NCBI RefSeq assembly: GCF_024436435.1
Contig: NZ_JAFMZP010000004.1
Span: 1 to 64,000 of the forward strand
Source: Desertivirga xinjiangensis
Lineage (GTDB): Bacteria; Bacteroidota; Bacteroidia; Sphingobacteriales; Sphingobacteriaceae
Direction of reading: 5' to 3'
DNA length: 64,000 bases
The notes beneath the pieces were generated by a model. That model was not told where the DNA came from, searched no databases, and saw only the letters and a program-made list of their open reading frames with translations. Within the stretch, counting starts at the first letter, position 1, and the number at the start of each line of letters is the position of its first letter. This document shows positions 1 through 9,233 of the stretch, one piece after another. Position numbers and translations under genes: made by a program.

Positions 1-36
1 TACTGCAGTAACATGTGGGAGAGTAGGTCGGTGCCA
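1..36 (+). rRNA. rrf: 5S ribosomal RNA, 3' end only
   Basis: The first bases read as the 3' part of a bacterial 5S rRNA: the segment with GTGGGAGAGTAGGTCGGTGCC is the conserved helix IV / 3'-terminal region. The 5' part lies outside the window. A terminator hairpin follows at once, so this is the end of an rRNA operon read on the plus strand. Confidence 0.85.
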
Positions 37-52
37 AATCTTTATTAAAAAC

Positions 53-87
53 AGAAGCTCGTTAGTTATACTAACGGGCTTTTTTGT
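53..87 (+). terminator. rRNA operon terminator
   Basis: A stem AAGCTCGTTAG / CTAACGGGCTT with a short loop is followed by a T-run, directly downstream of the 5S 3' end. This is a standard rho-independent terminator for the rRNA operon. Confidence 0.8.
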
Positions 88-135
88 TTGGGGCGGAATT
101 GCTGTAGAAGTTTGGTATAAGCGCACGCGGCTCGC

Positions 136-304
136 GGATCAAGCGGAAAAGTTCTGGGCATTATTTCTTTGTCATCCTGAACATGTTTCAGAACCTCTTG
201 CCTAAACAGGGCATCATGCACATAGTTCAAGAGATGCCGAAATAAATCCGGCATGACGATAGGCGTTAACATGCTTAGCCCCCCCAACTTTTACGCTTGA
301 TGCC
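136..304. repeat. MITE-like palindromic repeat, degenerate copy
   Basis: The element is bounded by imperfect inverted ends: GATCAAGCGGAAAAGTT on the left, and the complement of AACTTTTACGCTTGAT on the right. Inside is a core that recurs elsewhere in the window: GTCATCCTGAAC, a self-complementary TTTCAG arm, CTCTTGCC, then CAAGAGATGCCG and CCGGCATGACG. The right side also carries the GCTTAGCC-C-run block seen at 8356-8366. No target-site duplication is visible, so this may be an old or decayed copy. No transposase is present. Confidence 0.7.
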
Positions 305-359
305 TTAATTTATAAAACGGCACTAAATATTTATATGGGGAGGCTAGTTACTTAAATAT

Positions 360-400
360 AATAATAAAGCCTTGCTCTTTGGGAGCAGGGCTTTATTATT
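360..400 (-). terminator. recA terminator
   Basis: A long near-perfect stem, AATAATAAAGCC-TGCTC against GAGCA-GGCTTTATTATT (arms 360-377 and 383-400), lies 17 bp beyond the recA stop codon. Read on the minus strand the 3' arm ends in an A/T-rich tail. It is nearly symmetric and could also stop plus-strand transcription. Confidence 0.75.
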
Positions 401-417
401 TGTGCTGGAGAGCTTTA

Positions 418-1425
418 TTAAGCTTCTTCCAGATGAGAGCCAGTAACAATTTCTCTGATCTTTGTTTCTAACTCATCCATCAGATCTGGATTATCGAGGA
501 TCAGTTGCTTTACAGCGTCGCGGCCCTGGCCTAACTTAGTATCTCCGTAACTGAACCATGATCCTGATTTCTTAATTACCTCGTATTCTACTCCAAGATC
601 GATAATTTCTCCCACTTTGGATATACCCTCTCCGAACATAATATCGAACTCTGCAAGGCGGAAAGGAGGAGCCACTTTATTCTTAACTATTTTAACCTTC
701 ACGCGGTTTCCTGATACTTCATCAGAATCCTTGATCTGGGATATACGACGTACGTCCAAACGCACAGACGCATAGAATTTCAAGGCGTTACCTCCGGTAG
801 TTGTTTCCGGGTTGCCAAACATTACACCGATCTTTTCTCGTAATTGGTTGATGAATATACAGCAGCAGCCTGTTTTAGAAATAGTACCCGTAAGCTTACG
901 TAATGCCTGAGACATCAAACGTGCCTGTAGGCCCATTTTTGAATCGCCCATTTCACCTTCTATTTCGCTTTTCGGCACCAATGCTGCCACTGAGTCAATG
1001 ACAATAATGTCAATTGCTCCGGAGCGGATCAGGTTATCGGCGATTTCCAGGGCCTGCTCACCATTATCTGGTTGTGAAATCAATAGGTTTTCGATATCTA
1101 CTCCAAGTTTTTTTGCATAGAACTTATCAAAAGCATGTTCTGCGTCGATAAATGCAGCAATGCCACCTTGCTTTTGACACTCAGCAATAGCGTGTATAGC
1201 CAAAGTTGTTTTACCAGACGACTCTGGTCCATATATTTCTATGACACGGCCTTTAGGAAGACCGCCTATACCAAGGGCTATGTCAAGACCAAGGGATCCG
1301 GTTGATATAGATTCTACAGCTTCAACTACGCTATCACCAAGTTTCATAATAGTCCCCTTACCATATGATTTCTCTAGCTTATCCAGGGTCAGTTGAAGAG
1401 CTTTTAATTTATCTGCGTTGCTCAT
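418..1425 (-). CDS. recA: RecA recombinase
   Basis: ATP-dependent DNA strand-exchange protein for homologous recombination; in many bacteria it also triggers LexA autocleavage. The 335-residue length is typical of a compact RecA. The Walker A motif GPESSGKT is at residues 66-73, a Walker B strand ending VIDSVAAL is near residue 145, and the L2/DNA-binding region with [10 protein letters not shown] is near residue 205. The C-terminus is short, without the long acidic tail of the E. coli protein. It lies 92 bp downstream of nth on the same strand and ends at a strong hairpin. No SOS-type operator was recognised upstream. Confidence 0.98.
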   Translation of the reverse strand: MSNADKLKALQLTLDKLEKSYGKGTIMKLGDSVVEAVESISTGSLGLDIALGIGGLPKGRVIEIYGPESSGKTTLAIHAIAECQKQGGIAAFIDAEHAFDKFYAKKLGVDIENLLISQPDNGEQALEIADNLIRSGAIDIIVIDSVAALVPKSEIEGEMGDSKMGLQARLMSQALRKLTGTISKTGCCCIFINQLREKIGVMFGNPETTTGGNALKFYASVRLDVRRISQIKDSDEVSGNRVKVKIVKNKVAPPFRLAEFDIMFGEGISKVGEIIDLGVEYEVIKKSGSWFSYGDTKLGQGRDAVKQLILDNPDLMDELETKIREIVTGSHLEEA

Positions 1426-1517
1426 TTTTTTAGTTTATTAATACGAAGTTATGAATTATAAAGCAAAATGCTAATATTTTTTGCTAATTAATATTGAGGT
1501 GATTTGAATAAATAAAA

Positions 1518-2273
1518 TTATTCTTTTACTTCGAATTTTTTTAATGCCTCCGTCAATTTAGTCACTTTTTTACGCTTACTTAATTCGCGCTCTTTTTTAC
1601 GCTCTGCAATCGCCGCCTGAGTGAGCGCTGTAGCTGTTTGCTGGTAAGCATAATACTTACAGAAATGGGTGATAGGACAAATCTCGCACTTCGGGCGGCG
1701 TGCCAGGCAGATATAGCGTCCGTGCAAAATTAGCCAATGGTGCGCGTGCCTGATTGTTTCTTTTGGTAAGTATGCGATCAATTGTTTTTCAACTGCGAGA
1801 GGCGTACTGGCGTTCCTCGTCAAACCTAAGCGGTTGGCGACACGGAAAACGTGTGTGTCTACAGCCATGGCAGGCGCTTCAAATACAACGGAGGTGATAA
1901 CATTGGCTGTTTTTCTGCCAACACCAGGCAGTTTTTGAAGATCTTCCATAGAAGATGGAACCTCGCCATTAAACTGTTCTACGAGTATCCTGGCCATTCC
2001 GGAAAGGTGGCGGGCCTTGTTGTTTGGATAGCTCACCGATCTTATAAGTTGAAAGATGTCCTCTACCTCTGCCTGTGACAAGGAAAAGGCGTCTGGATAC
2101 TGCTCAAATAGTTTAGGTGTGATTTGATTGATCCGCTTGTCTGTACATTGTGCCGAAAGTATGACAGCAACAAGCAGCTCGTAGGGATTCGAATAGTTAA
2201 GTTCTGTTTTTGCATCAGGCTGATGAGTAGAGAAATACTCAACAAATGCCTTAAAGCGATCTGTTTTTAGCAT
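1518..2273 (-). CDS. nth: Endonuclease III (DNA glycosylase/AP lyase)
   Basis: Base-excision repair enzyme that removes oxidised pyrimidines and cleaves the abasic strand. The helix-hairpin-helix LPGVGRKTAN is at residues 115-124 and includes the catalytic Lys121. The catalytic Asp139 lies in AVDTHVFRV. The [4Fe-4S] loop is intact, with Cys189-X6-Cys196-X2-Cys199-X5-Cys205. A Lys/Glu-rich tail of about 45 residues extends beyond the E. coli-length core (211 aa); its role is unknown. It sits between recA and a small protein/sigma-factor pair, so DNA repair genes are grouped here. Confidence 0.97.
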   Translation of the reverse strand: MLKTDRFKAFVEYFSTHQPDAKTELNYSNPYELLVAVILSAQCTDKRINQITPKLFEQYPDAFSLSQAEVEDIFQLIRSVSYPNNKARHLSGMARILVEQFNGEVPSSMEDLQKLPGVGRKTANVITSVVFEAPAMAVDTHVFRVANRLGLTRNASTPLAVEKQLIAYLPKETIRHAHHWLILHGRYICLARRPKCEICPITHFCKYYAYQQTATALTQAAIAERKKERELSKRKKVTKLTEALKKFEVKE

Positions 2274-2374
2274 GACTAAGAATTGAAGTAAAATTCAGGC
2301 ATGGGGCTTACAAAAGGTTTATGAGGAGCCAGGCAGCCTAAATTTCAGTAGCAAATTTGAATGAGGTAAGATGC

Positions 2375-2566
2375 TTAAAGAGATAAGTTTCGTGAATGAG
2401 CTAGTATATTCTCAATGGTGCTTTGATGCGGTTGTCTGATTTCGTTATTTAATTCGCTTCTAATAAAGGCGAAGAAGATTTCATCTTCGCTGTTCAAAGA
2501 ACAAGAAGGTTCATCAGGAGTATTCTCAATGAATAATAGCGAGGCTGGAGTAGAAAATTGGATCAT
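2375..2566 (-). CDS. Small hypothetical protein (63 aa)
   Basis: Unrecognised 63-residue protein starting at ATG 2566 (a TTG two codons upstream is possible). It begins MIQFSTPASLLF, carries an acidic stretch (NTPDEPSCSLNSEDE) and ends in a helix-like basic/polar tail. It lies on the same strand as the upstream sigma factor, 56 bp below its stop, and could be co-transcribed with it. Composition looks protein-like, and nothing else explains the space, but no motif identifies it. Short length makes a chance reading frame possible. Confidence 0.45.
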   Translation of the reverse strand: MIQFSTPASLLFIENTPDEPSCSLNSEDEIFFAFIRSELNNEIRQPHQSTIENILAHSRNLSL

Positions 2567-2622
2567 ACGCAATGCTGTTTTTTGATATATAAATCTAAAA
2601 CGGCATTGCGCATGAAATTATT

Positions 2623-3237
2623 TTATTCCACAAGAATTTTTTTCGGATTGTTTACGAGCTTCAAGGTCAGTTCCTTAGCTTCCATCATTTTCCTGAGGTT
2701 ATTAAGGGCATATCGCATTCGGCCCAGCGCTGTATTGATACTTACATTGGTGATCTCTGCGATATCTTTAAAGCTCATGTCGCCATAATGCCGCATAATT
2801 AATACCTCCTTCTGTTCTGAAGGTAAAAGCTGAATCATTGCTTTCAGATCTTTATGAGTTTGATCGCGGACCATTTTTTCCTCAATGCTTTCATCATAAA
2901 ACCCAAGAACATCGAAAATATCGAACCCATCACCATTGGTAATAATAGGAGTGCGCTTTTCCTTACGGAAATAGTCAATAACCAGGTTGTGCGCAATTCG
3001 AAGCACCCATGGTAAGAACTTTCCTTCTTCGTTATATTTACCTGCTTTTAGCGTGTTTATAACTTTGATGAATGTATCTTGAAAAATATCTTCTGCCAGA
3101 AAATCGTCTTTTACCAGCATATAGATAGATGTGAAAATTTTTGCTTTGTGCCTGCGGATCAACTCTTCTATGCCCGCTTCCGCACCTGCCATGTACACAT
3201 GTACCAGCTCGTGATCATTTTTATCTTGAAGATTCAT
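2623..3237 (-). CDS. ECF-type RNA polymerase sigma factor
   Basis: Sigma-70 family, group 4, 204 aa. Region 2 is seen in the segment AEDIFQDTFIKV and FLPWVLRIAHNLVIDYFR (residues about 48-90). Region 4 is a helix-turn-helix in FKDIAEITNVSINTALGRMR (about 155-175). The region 2-4 linker is longer than usual and contains DGFDIFDVLGFYDES. No obvious anti-sigma gene is adjacent; the next gene downstream is the 63-aa protein at 2375-2566. It is divergent from uvrA. The target regulon cannot be told from sequence. Confidence 0.93.
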   Translation of the reverse strand: MNLQDKNDHELVHVYMAGAEAGIEELIRRHKAKIFTSIYMLVKDDFLAEDIFQDTFIKVINTLKAGKYNEEGKFLPWVLRIAHNLVIDYFRKEKRTPIITNGDGFDIFDVLGFYDESIEEKMVRDQTHKDLKAMIQLLPSEQKEVLIMRHYGDMSFKDIAEITNVSINTALGRMRYALNNLRKMMEAKELTLKLVNNPKKILVE

Positions 3238-3418
3238 AGGACTCCCTTTCTGTAAATTCCCCTTTAAAATTGTTAGTAAAATTTATTAAGTAGAGTTTTT
3301 CCTATAATTCCCTTTTGTTTAAAAATGTGTGCGTTGTGTGTGGTGTTGTTATCTCAAATTTAATTACTAAATTTTATATGTGCAAACATTTATTTAAAAA
3401 TAATGAGTTAATTGGTGG

Positions 3419-3426
3419 TATTTTTG
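3419..3426 (+). promoter_or_regulatory. Putative -7 box (TATTTTTG) for uvrA
   Basis: TATTTTTG matches the Bacteroidota -7 consensus TAnnTTTG and lies about 70 bp before the uvrA start, in the 260-bp divergent region with the sigma-factor gene. A clear -33 TTG at the right spacing was not seen. Confidence 0.45.
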
Positions 3427-3498
3427 CAGGAAAACAGTTGGTGCTGTTTTCGAATTAATACCTTAAGGTGTTTTAAATAAGTTTAAGTGTCCGTTTTC

Positions 3499-6300
3499 AT
3501 GAGTATAGAATCAGAAAAAGATCCCCAAAAATATATCATCATAAAAGGTGCCCGGGTGCATAACCTGAAGAATATTGATGTAGCGATACCGAAGAATAAG
3601 CTGGTTGTGATTACAGGAATGTCTGGTTCGGGTAAATCGTCACTGGCTTTTGACACTTTGTATGCCGAAGGGCAGCGCCGGTATGTGGAAAGTCTCTCGT
3701 CTTATGCGCGTCAGTTCATGGGCCGGATGAATAAACCGGATGTTGATTATATCAAAGGAATTGCGCCGGCCATTGCCATTGAACAAAAAGTGATCACCAG
3801 TAATCCCCGTTCAACTGTAGGAACATCTACCGAAATTTATGATTATTTGAAGCTATTGTTCTCAAGGATCGGAAAGACGTTTTCTCCGGTCTCAGGGAAG
3901 GAAGTGAAGAGGGACACGGTAACAGACGTAGTGAATTTTATATGCTCACTTGGGCAGGATACCTCTGTGACTGTTTTCTGTCCGCTGCATCCGCATAATA
4001 ATCGTTCCTTAAAGGAAGAGCTCGCTGTGCTTCTTCAGAAGGGGTTTTTAAGAGTTTATTATAAAGGAACCCTTTCCAGGATAGAAGATCTGCTGGAGGA
4101 TGAGTCAGTAAAGAATGACAAGCTGTTGGATTCTGAAACCTTGCGGGTGATCATAGACAGGATTTCGGTTAATGAGGAGGAAGAAACGGTGAGCCGGATG
4201 GCGGATTCTGTGCAAACCGCATTCTTTGAAGGTAAAGGGGACTGCTTTGTTGAGGAGAATGGAAACGTCCATTTCTTTTGTGACAGGTTCGAACTTGACG
4301 GGATTAAGTTTGAAGAACCCAATCCCAACTTTTTCAGCTTCAATAATCCTTACGGGGCCTGCCGGCGCTGTGAGGGGTATGGCAAGGTAATGGGAATAGA
4401 TGAAGACCTGGTAATTCCTGATAAAAGCAAATCGCTATATGACGGCGCAGTGGCTCCCTGGAGAGGAGAAAAAATGCGTGAATGGCTGGATGAACTTTTA
4501 AAACATGCCTTAAAATTTGATTTCCCGGTTCATCGATCATATAATCAATTGACTGAAAAGGAACAGCAGCTTGTTTGGTCAGGTAATAAATATTTCCGCG
4601 GATTGGATGCGTTCTTCAGGCATCTTGAGGAGCAAACTTATAAGATTCAGTACCGGGTATTGCTATCGCGATATCGTGGAAAAACTACATGCCCGGATTG
4701 TAAAGGAAGTCGTTTACGTAAAGATGCGTCTTATGTGAAAATAGCTGATAAGTCAATTACCGATATTGTTTTGATGCCTCTGGATTCGGCGCTTAGTTTT
4801 TTCGAGACGCTTGATTTGAAAGAGAATGATACTAAAATAGCGAAGCGACTGCTTATAGAAATAACAAACAGGATCAGGTTTTTGAACGACGTTGGCTTGA
4901 GTTATTTAACACTTAATCGCCTAAGTAATACGCTTTCAGGGGGAGAGTCACAGCGCATTAACCTCGCTACGTCGTTAGGTAGTTCTCTGGTGGGTTCTGT
5001 TTACGTACTGGATGAGCCGAGTATTGGCTTGCATCCCAGAGATACCCAGCGCCTGATAGGTGTTTTAAAGTCGTTGCGTGATGTTGGAAATACAGTACTA
5101 GTGGTAGAACATGAAGAGGAAGTAATGAAAGCCGCCGACCATTTGATTGATATTGGCCCCGAAGCAGGTACCCAAGGAGGAGAGTTGATATTTACCGGCG
5201 TTTATGATTCTATTATAAAGGACGAAATTAGTTTAACAGGGAAATATCTGAGCGGCCGGGAAAAGATTGAAGTCCCAGAAAGACGGCGTTTATGGAACGA
5301 CTGCATAGAAATCAAGGGTGCAAGGGAGAATAACTTAAAAAATATTAATGTTAAAGTACCTCTCAATGTGTTTACTTGCGTTACGGGCGTTTCCGGTTCG
5401 GGGAAAACATCCCTAATTAAGCGAATTCTTCAACCTGCAATACAAAAAGCTATCGGGAACTATTCAGGCGAACAAACGGGCGCTTATGATGAGCTGACAG
5501 GCGATACGGGCAAAATCCAGCAGGTAGAGTTAGTGGATCAGAACCCAATAGGCAGGTCGTCCCGCTCCAATCCGGTAACTTATGTTAAGGCCTGGGATGA
5601 GATAAGGAATTTGTATGCTTCGCAGGCATCCGCAAAAGCAGCAGGTTTAAAACCCGCCGCTTTTTCATTCAACGTGGAAGGCGGCCGCTGTGATGTATGC
5701 CAGGGGGAAGGAGAAGTGAAAATCGAAATGCAGTTCATGGCAGATATTTTCCTTCCATGCGAGGCTTGTAATGGTAAACGCTTTAAGCAGCATGTGCTGG
5801 ATGTAACATATAAGGAAAAGAACGTTTCTGAGGTGCTTGATCTTACAATCGATGAGGCTTTAGGGTTTTTTGCGGAAGAGCCAAAGATCCTTAATAAGAT
5901 CCAGCCACTTGTAGATGTAGGTTTGGGCTATGTCCATTTAGGCCAGTCGTCGAACACCCTGTCTGGAGGTGAAGCGCAGCGTATTAAATTAGCTTCATTT
6001 CTAATTAAGGGAAATAATAGTAGCAAAACTCTGTTCATTTTTGACGAGCCGACTACTGGACTGCATTTTCATGATATAAAAAAATTACTGAAGTCATTCA
6101 CTGCCTTATTAGATTTGGGGAACAGCATTCTGGTGATCGAACATAATATGGATGTGATAAAGTGTGCAGACTGGGTTATCGATATCGGTCCTGAGGGGGG
6201 TGACAAAGGGGGGAATCTTGTATTTGAAGGATTGCCTGAAGACCTGGCTAAGAAAAAAGGATCTTATACCGGCAAATTTTTGAAGGAGCATTTGCAATAG
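3499..6300 (+). CDS. uvrA: UvrABC excinuclease subunit A
   Basis: Damage-sensing ATPase of nucleotide-excision repair. Two ABC ATPase halves are seen: Walker A GMSGSGKS near residues 40-47 and GVSGSGKT in the second half; signatures LSGGESQR and LSGGEAQR. The UvrB-binding/insertion region between Walker A and the first zinc module is present, which argues against a class II UvrA. The first zinc module has CRRC...CPDC and the C-terminal one CDVC-X19-CEAC. ATG 3499 (MSIESEK) is preferred; an in-frame GTG at 3487 would add four residues. Bacteroidota often carry more than one UvrA paralogue, so which copy this is cannot be settled here. Confidence 0.96.
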   Translation: MSIESEKDPQKYIIIKGARVHNLKNIDVAIPKNKLVVITGMSGSGKSSLAFDTLYAEGQRRYVESLSSYARQFMGRMNKPDVDYIKGIAPAIAIEQKVITSNPRSTVGTSTEIYDYLKLLFSRIGKTFSPVSGKEVKRDTVTDVVNFICSLGQDTSVTVFCPLHPHNNRSLKEELAVLLQKGFLRVYYKGTLSRIEDLLEDESVKNDKLLDSETLRVIIDRISVNEEEETVSRMADSVQTAFFEGKGDCFVEENGNVHFFCDRFELDGIKFEEPNPNFFSFNNPYGACRRCEGYGKVMGIDEDLVIPDKSKSLYDGAVAPWRGEKMREWLDELLKHALKFDFPVHRSYNQLTEKEQQLVWSGNKYFRGLDAFFRHLEEQTYKIQYRVLLSRYRGKTTCPDCKGSRLRKDASYVKIADKSITDIVLMPLDSALSFFETLDLKENDTKIAKRLLIEITNRIRFLNDVGLSYLTLNRLSNTLSGGESQRINLATSLGSSLVGSVYVLDEPSIGLHPRDTQRLIGVLKSLRDVGNTVLVVEHEEEVMKAADHLIDIGPEAGTQGGELIFTGVYDSIIKDEISLTGKYLSGREKIEVPERRRLWNDCIEIKGARENNLKNINVKVPLNVFTCVTGVSGSGKTSLIKRILQPAIQKAIGNYSGEQTGAYDELTGDTGKIQQVELVDQNPIGRSSRSNPVTYVKAWDEIRNLYASQASAKAAGLKPAAFSFNVEGGRCDVCQGEGEVKIEMQFMADIFLPCEACNGKRFKQHVLDVTYKEKNVSEVLDLTIDEALGFFAEEPKILNKIQPLVDVGLGYVHLGQSSNTLSGGEAQRIKLASFLIKGNNSSKTLFIFDEPTTGLHFHDIKKLLKSFTALLDLGNSILVIEHNMDVIKCADWVIDIGPEGGDKGGNLVFEGLPEDLAKKKGSYTGKFLKEHLQ

Positions 6301-6428
6301 GTGGCCGGTTGTTTAGGCGAATTCTGACACAAGCATTATGTGGTCTGCAGGGAATATTACTATTTTTAGCAGATATTAAATAATCATTCTATTTTGCCTC
6401 AATATCGGGCAGAGTATAGATAATTCTA

Positions 6429-7598
6429 ATGAAAGAGCAATCCAGATTAATTCGTAACCAGGCTCCGCGAAGTCATAACAGGGAGCATTCAGTTCCTTTA
6501 TACCTGACTTCAAGTTTCATATTTGATGATGCAGAGCAAGGCAGGGCAATTTTTGCAGATGAAGAGGACGGAAATATTTATTCGCGTTATTCCAACCCAA
6601 ATACAACAGAATTTATAGATAAGGTCTGCAATCTGGAAGGCGCAGAAGCAGGTCTCGCTTTCTCATCGGGAATGGCCGGGATATTTGCTTCGTTAGCAGG
6701 CTTACTCCGGAGCGGAGACCATATCATTGCTTGCCGTTCGGTGTTCGGATCTACGCATCAGTTGCTGAATCAGTTGTTTCCGCGTTGGGGGATCACCTAT
6801 ACTTATGTGGATGCCTCGCAGCCTGAAACCTGGGAGGCAGCAATTCTTCCTGAAACCAAAATGATATTTCTGGAAACACCTTCCAATCCTGGTCTTGAAC
6901 TGATAGACCTTGAATGGTTAGGTGGATTTAAGAAGAAATATCCTCATATTATTCTTAATGTTGATAACTGCTTTGCGACACCTTATTTGCAAAAACCTTT
7001 GCAATACGGGATTGATTTGGTTGTGCATTCTGCGACTAAATACATGGACGGACAGGGACGTGTTTTAGGTGGTATTGTTTGCGGCAAAGCTGAACTGATT
7101 AAAGAATTGATGTTTTTTATAAGGCATACGGGGCCTGCTATGTCTGCTTTTAATGCATGGCTTCTTTCTAAAAGCCTGGAAACGCTTACTTTGCGTATGG
7201 ATCGACATTGCAGTAACGCGTTGAAACTTGCTGAGATGCTTGAAGAACATCCTGATGTGGAAGTGGTGAGGTATCCGCATCTTCCTTCACATCCTCAGTA
7301 TGATCTTGCAAAAAAACAAATGAAACAAGGCGGTGGAATTGTTACCTTTAATGTAAAGGGAGGATTTGACAGGGCTAAAAGCTTTCTTGATGAGCTGAAG
7401 ATGATCTTATTTACATCGAATCTGGGAGACTCCAGGTCCATTGCAACTCATCCTGCATCAACAACTCATTCCAAACTTAATGACGCCGAACGTTTGGCTA
7501 TCGGTATAGCGCCTGGAAGTATTCGCATATCTGTAGGATTAGAGGATGCAGAGGATATTCTTGAAGACGTTAGGCAAGCTTTAGATAATTCGAAATAA
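6429..7598 (+). CDS. metZ: O-succinylhomoserine sulfhydrylase-type PLP enzyme
   Basis: Cys/Met-metabolism PLP enzyme (fold type I, 389 aa). The PLP lysine is Lys204 in HSATKYMDGQGRVLGG; the string DGQGRVLGG after the lysine is characteristic of MetZ rather than of MetB/MetC. The PLP-ring aspartate is Asp179 (NVDNCFATP), and YSRYSNPN (51-58) holds the phosphate-binding Tyr/Arg contributed to the partner subunit. MetZ makes homocysteine directly from an activated homoserine and sulfide. Substrate (succinyl- versus acetyl-homoserine) is inferred from family only. It is followed after 44 bp by an OsmC-family gene on the same strand. Confidence 0.85.
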   Translation: MKEQSRLIRNQAPRSHNREHSVPLYLTSSFIFDDAEQGRAIFADEEDGNIYSRYSNPNTTEFIDKVCNLEGAEAGLAFSSGMAGIFASLAGLLRSGDHIIACRSVFGSTHQLLNQLFPRWGITYTYVDASQPETWEAAILPETKMIFLETPSNPGLELIDLEWLGGFKKKYPHIILNVDNCFATPYLQKPLQYGIDLVVHSATKYMDGQGRVLGGIVCGKAELIKELMFFIRHTGPAMSAFNAWLLSKSLETLTLRMDRHCSNALKLAEMLEEHPDVEVVRYPHLPSHPQYDLAKKQMKQGGGIVTFNVKGGFDRAKSFLDELKMILFTSNLGDSRSIATHPASTTHSKLNDAERLAIGIAPGSIRISVGLEDAEDILEDVRQALDNSK

Positions 7599-7642
7599 AC
7601 CATCATCTGGGTTGCTCTTAGCAGCTTTACTAGTAGAAACAA

Positions 7643-8074
7643 ATGAAGATAGAATTGAACAGAGTAAATGATGCCGTACATTTTGAGGCATCAGGTATGA
7701 CAAGTGTTAAGGTAAATATTGACGGCTCGCCCGAAATTGGTGGCCAGGGCTTAGGCGCCAGGCCTATGGAACTGGTTTTAATGGCTTTAGGCTCTTGTAG
7801 TTCACTTGACTTACTGCAGATTTTAAAGAAACAGCGTCAGGAAGTCAAAGATATCTCTATTTCGGTAGAAGGAGAGCGTACAGACAAGATACCTGCCGTT
7901 TTCACTAAAATACATATGACATTCGACCTTAAAGGAAATATAGACCCTGCCAAGGCAGAGAAAGCGACAGAACTGGCTGTGAAAAAATATTGTTCGGTGC
8001 ATGATATGCTGGCTGCCGGTGGTGTTGAAATCACTTATTCGATTAATATCACAGAGGCAGCCGAACTGGTGTAA
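7643..8074 (+). CDS. OsmC/Ohr-family protein
   Basis: 143-aa protein of the OsmC superfamily, which includes peroxidases that reduce organic hydroperoxides with a reactive cysteine pair. Two conserved cysteines are seen: Cys52 in ALGSCSSLD and Cys117 in VKKYCSVHDML. The glycine-rich lead-in GGQGLGARPMEL is also typical. It resembles the YhfA-like branch more than Ohr itself, so a general role in thiol/peroxide stress is the safest call. It is probably co-transcribed with metZ and is followed by a terminator. Confidence 0.85.
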   Translation: MKIELNRVNDAVHFEASGMTSVKVNIDGSPEIGGQGLGARPMELVLMALGSCSSLDLLQILKKQRQEVKDISISVEGERTDKIPAVFTKIHMTFDLKGNIDPAKAEKATELAVKKYCSVHDMLAAGGVEITYSINITEAAELV

Positions 8075-8097
8075 GCTTTTTTTTGTCTTGGTAATGA

Positions 8098-8134
8098 TAA
8101 AAAGGGGGGATTCATAATGGATCCCCCTTTTTTA
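8098..8134 (+). terminator. Terminator after OsmC gene
   Basis: A stem AAAAGGGGGGAT / ATCCCCCTTTTTT with an internal TCATAATGG loop is followed by T residues, 25 bp past the OsmC stop. Confidence 0.75.
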
Positions 8135-8194
8135 TTTGGGCTTTTGTCTGTCCTTAGGAGTTCCGGAGAGCTCTTAGGATTCATAAACAAAATG

Positions 8195-8386
8195 GGATCA
8201 AGCGGAAAAGTTGGAAGATGTTCTTCCTTCGTCATCCTGAACTTGTTTCAGGACCTCTTGCTTAAGCATGTCCTTTATAGTCCAAGAGTTGCCGAATCCT
8301 GAACTTGATTCAGGATCGGCATGACGACCGTTTTAAAAAGTTTGGCACTAATGCGCTTAGCCGCCCCCAACTTTTCCACTTGATCC
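8195..8386. repeat. MITE-like element with 20-bp terminal inverted repeats
   Basis: The left end GGATCAAGCGGAAAAGTTGG (8195-8214) and right end CCAACTTTTCCACTTGATCC (8367-8386) are inverted repeats with a single mismatch in 20. The flanks carry a direct repeat ACAAAATGG (8187-8195 and 8387-8395), the mark of a target-site duplication of 8-9 bp. The interior holds the CATCCTGAACTTGTTTCAGG palindrome and a CGGCATGACG end that recur at three other places in the window. There is no coding capacity, so mobilisation in trans would be needed. Confidence 0.8.
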
Positions 8387-8644
8387 ACAAAATGGAGCCT
8401 TTGACTCGGTTAAAGCGCTATACAAAAACGCCTGAGGAGTCGGAGACCCTCTTCTATTTGTTGATCCTTAGTCCCTGGCGCGCTTAAGCCCCGGCTAAAG
8501 ACTAAGGACAGCGCCGAGCGTGGGAATACGCTAATATTTGCTTGATGCAAATGCAACAATTGAACATTCAGGCTGTTAACATATTTACATTAGTGTTACA
8601 TGTTTAAACATCAATTTGTATTTCTTTGAATAAAAACTTAAAAT
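8387..8644. other. Non-coding stretch before the YceI gene
   Basis: No gene seen. It contains a perfect 9-bp inverted repeat, TCCTTAGTC (8465-8473) and GACTAAGGA (8500-8508), and near the YceI gene an A/T-rich promoter-like region without a convincing TAnnTTTG box. Confidence 0.5.
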
Positions 8645-9178
8645 ATGGCAACAACTACTACCTGGGTTATAGACCCAACACATTCGGAGATTCAATTCAA
8701 GGTGAAGCACCTGGTGATCTCAACCGTAACCGGTAATTTTAGAAGCTTTGACGGTAAAGCCGTATCAGCTAATGAAGATTTTACAGATTCAGAGATCGAG
8801 TTTACAATTGATGTTAACAGTATCGACACTAATCAGGAACAGCGAGACGCACATCTTAAATCAGCAGATTTTTTTGATGCTGAAAAATATCCAAAGATGT
8901 CCTTTAAGTCAACTTCTTTCAAAAAGGAGGGTTCTGATTACAAACTGGTTGGGGATCTAACCATTAAGGATGTAACTAAGCAGGTTGAGCTTGATGTCGA
9001 GTTCGGGGGAGTGGCAGGAGATTTTTATGGAAATACCAAAGCAGGATTTGAATTAAGCGGAAAGATCAGCCGTCGCGAGTTCGGATTGGTTTGGTCAGGG
9101 ATTACTGAAGCGGGGACTGTAGTTGTTGGAGACGATATAAAGTTGGTTTTAAGCGTGCAGTTTGCTAAGCAGGCTTAA
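8645..9178 (+). CDS. YceI-family lipocalin-like protein
   Basis: 177-aa YceI-family beta-barrel that binds long apolar isoprenoid-type ligands in characterised members. It starts directly with TTWVIDPTHSEIQFKVKHL, the hallmark N-terminal strand, and has DAEKYPKMSFKST and a C-terminal GDDIKLVLSVQF strand. No signal peptide is seen, unlike the E. coli periplasmic member, so this copy is predicted to be cytoplasmic. Many Bacteroidota carry such leaderless copies. It is a single-gene unit with a hairpin downstream. Confidence 0.9.
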   Translation: MATTTTWVIDPTHSEIQFKVKHLVISTVTGNFRSFDGKAVSANEDFTDSEIEFTIDVNSIDTNQEQRDAHLKSADFFDAEKYPKMSFKSTSFKKEGSDYKLVGDLTIKDVTKQVELDVEFGGVAGDFYGNTKAGFELSGKISRREFGLVWSGITEAGTVVVGDDIKLVLSVQFAKQA

Positions 9179-9185
9179 ACGTTAA

Positions 9186-9220
9186 GCATGGTCGGTTAAA
9201 TAATCATTCAACCGATCATG
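9186..9220 (+). terminator. Hairpin after YceI gene
   Basis: CATGGTCGGTT and AACCGATCATG form an 11-bp stem with one wobble pair over a 12-nt loop, followed by TTTAT. A weak T-run makes this a moderate terminator candidate. Confidence 0.5.
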
Positions 9221-9233
9221 TTTATATTTAGAA

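Noticed and set aside
66-287. 73-codon minus-strand open frame
   Set aside because: It lies within the palindromic repeat at 136-304 and the rRNA terminator; its sequence (VMPDLFRHLL, VLKHVQDD) is the translation of the repeat core, a known source of false small proteins.
6301-6428. Possible SAM riboswitch before metZ
   Set aside because: No SAM-I or SAM-II/V core elements or paired stems could be found in the 128-bp leader.
8035-8487. Three small open frames (about 60 codons each) in the OsmC-YceI gap
   Set aside because: They translate terminator and MITE sequence (e.g. VILNLFQDLLLKH from the repeat core); no independent protein-like pattern.
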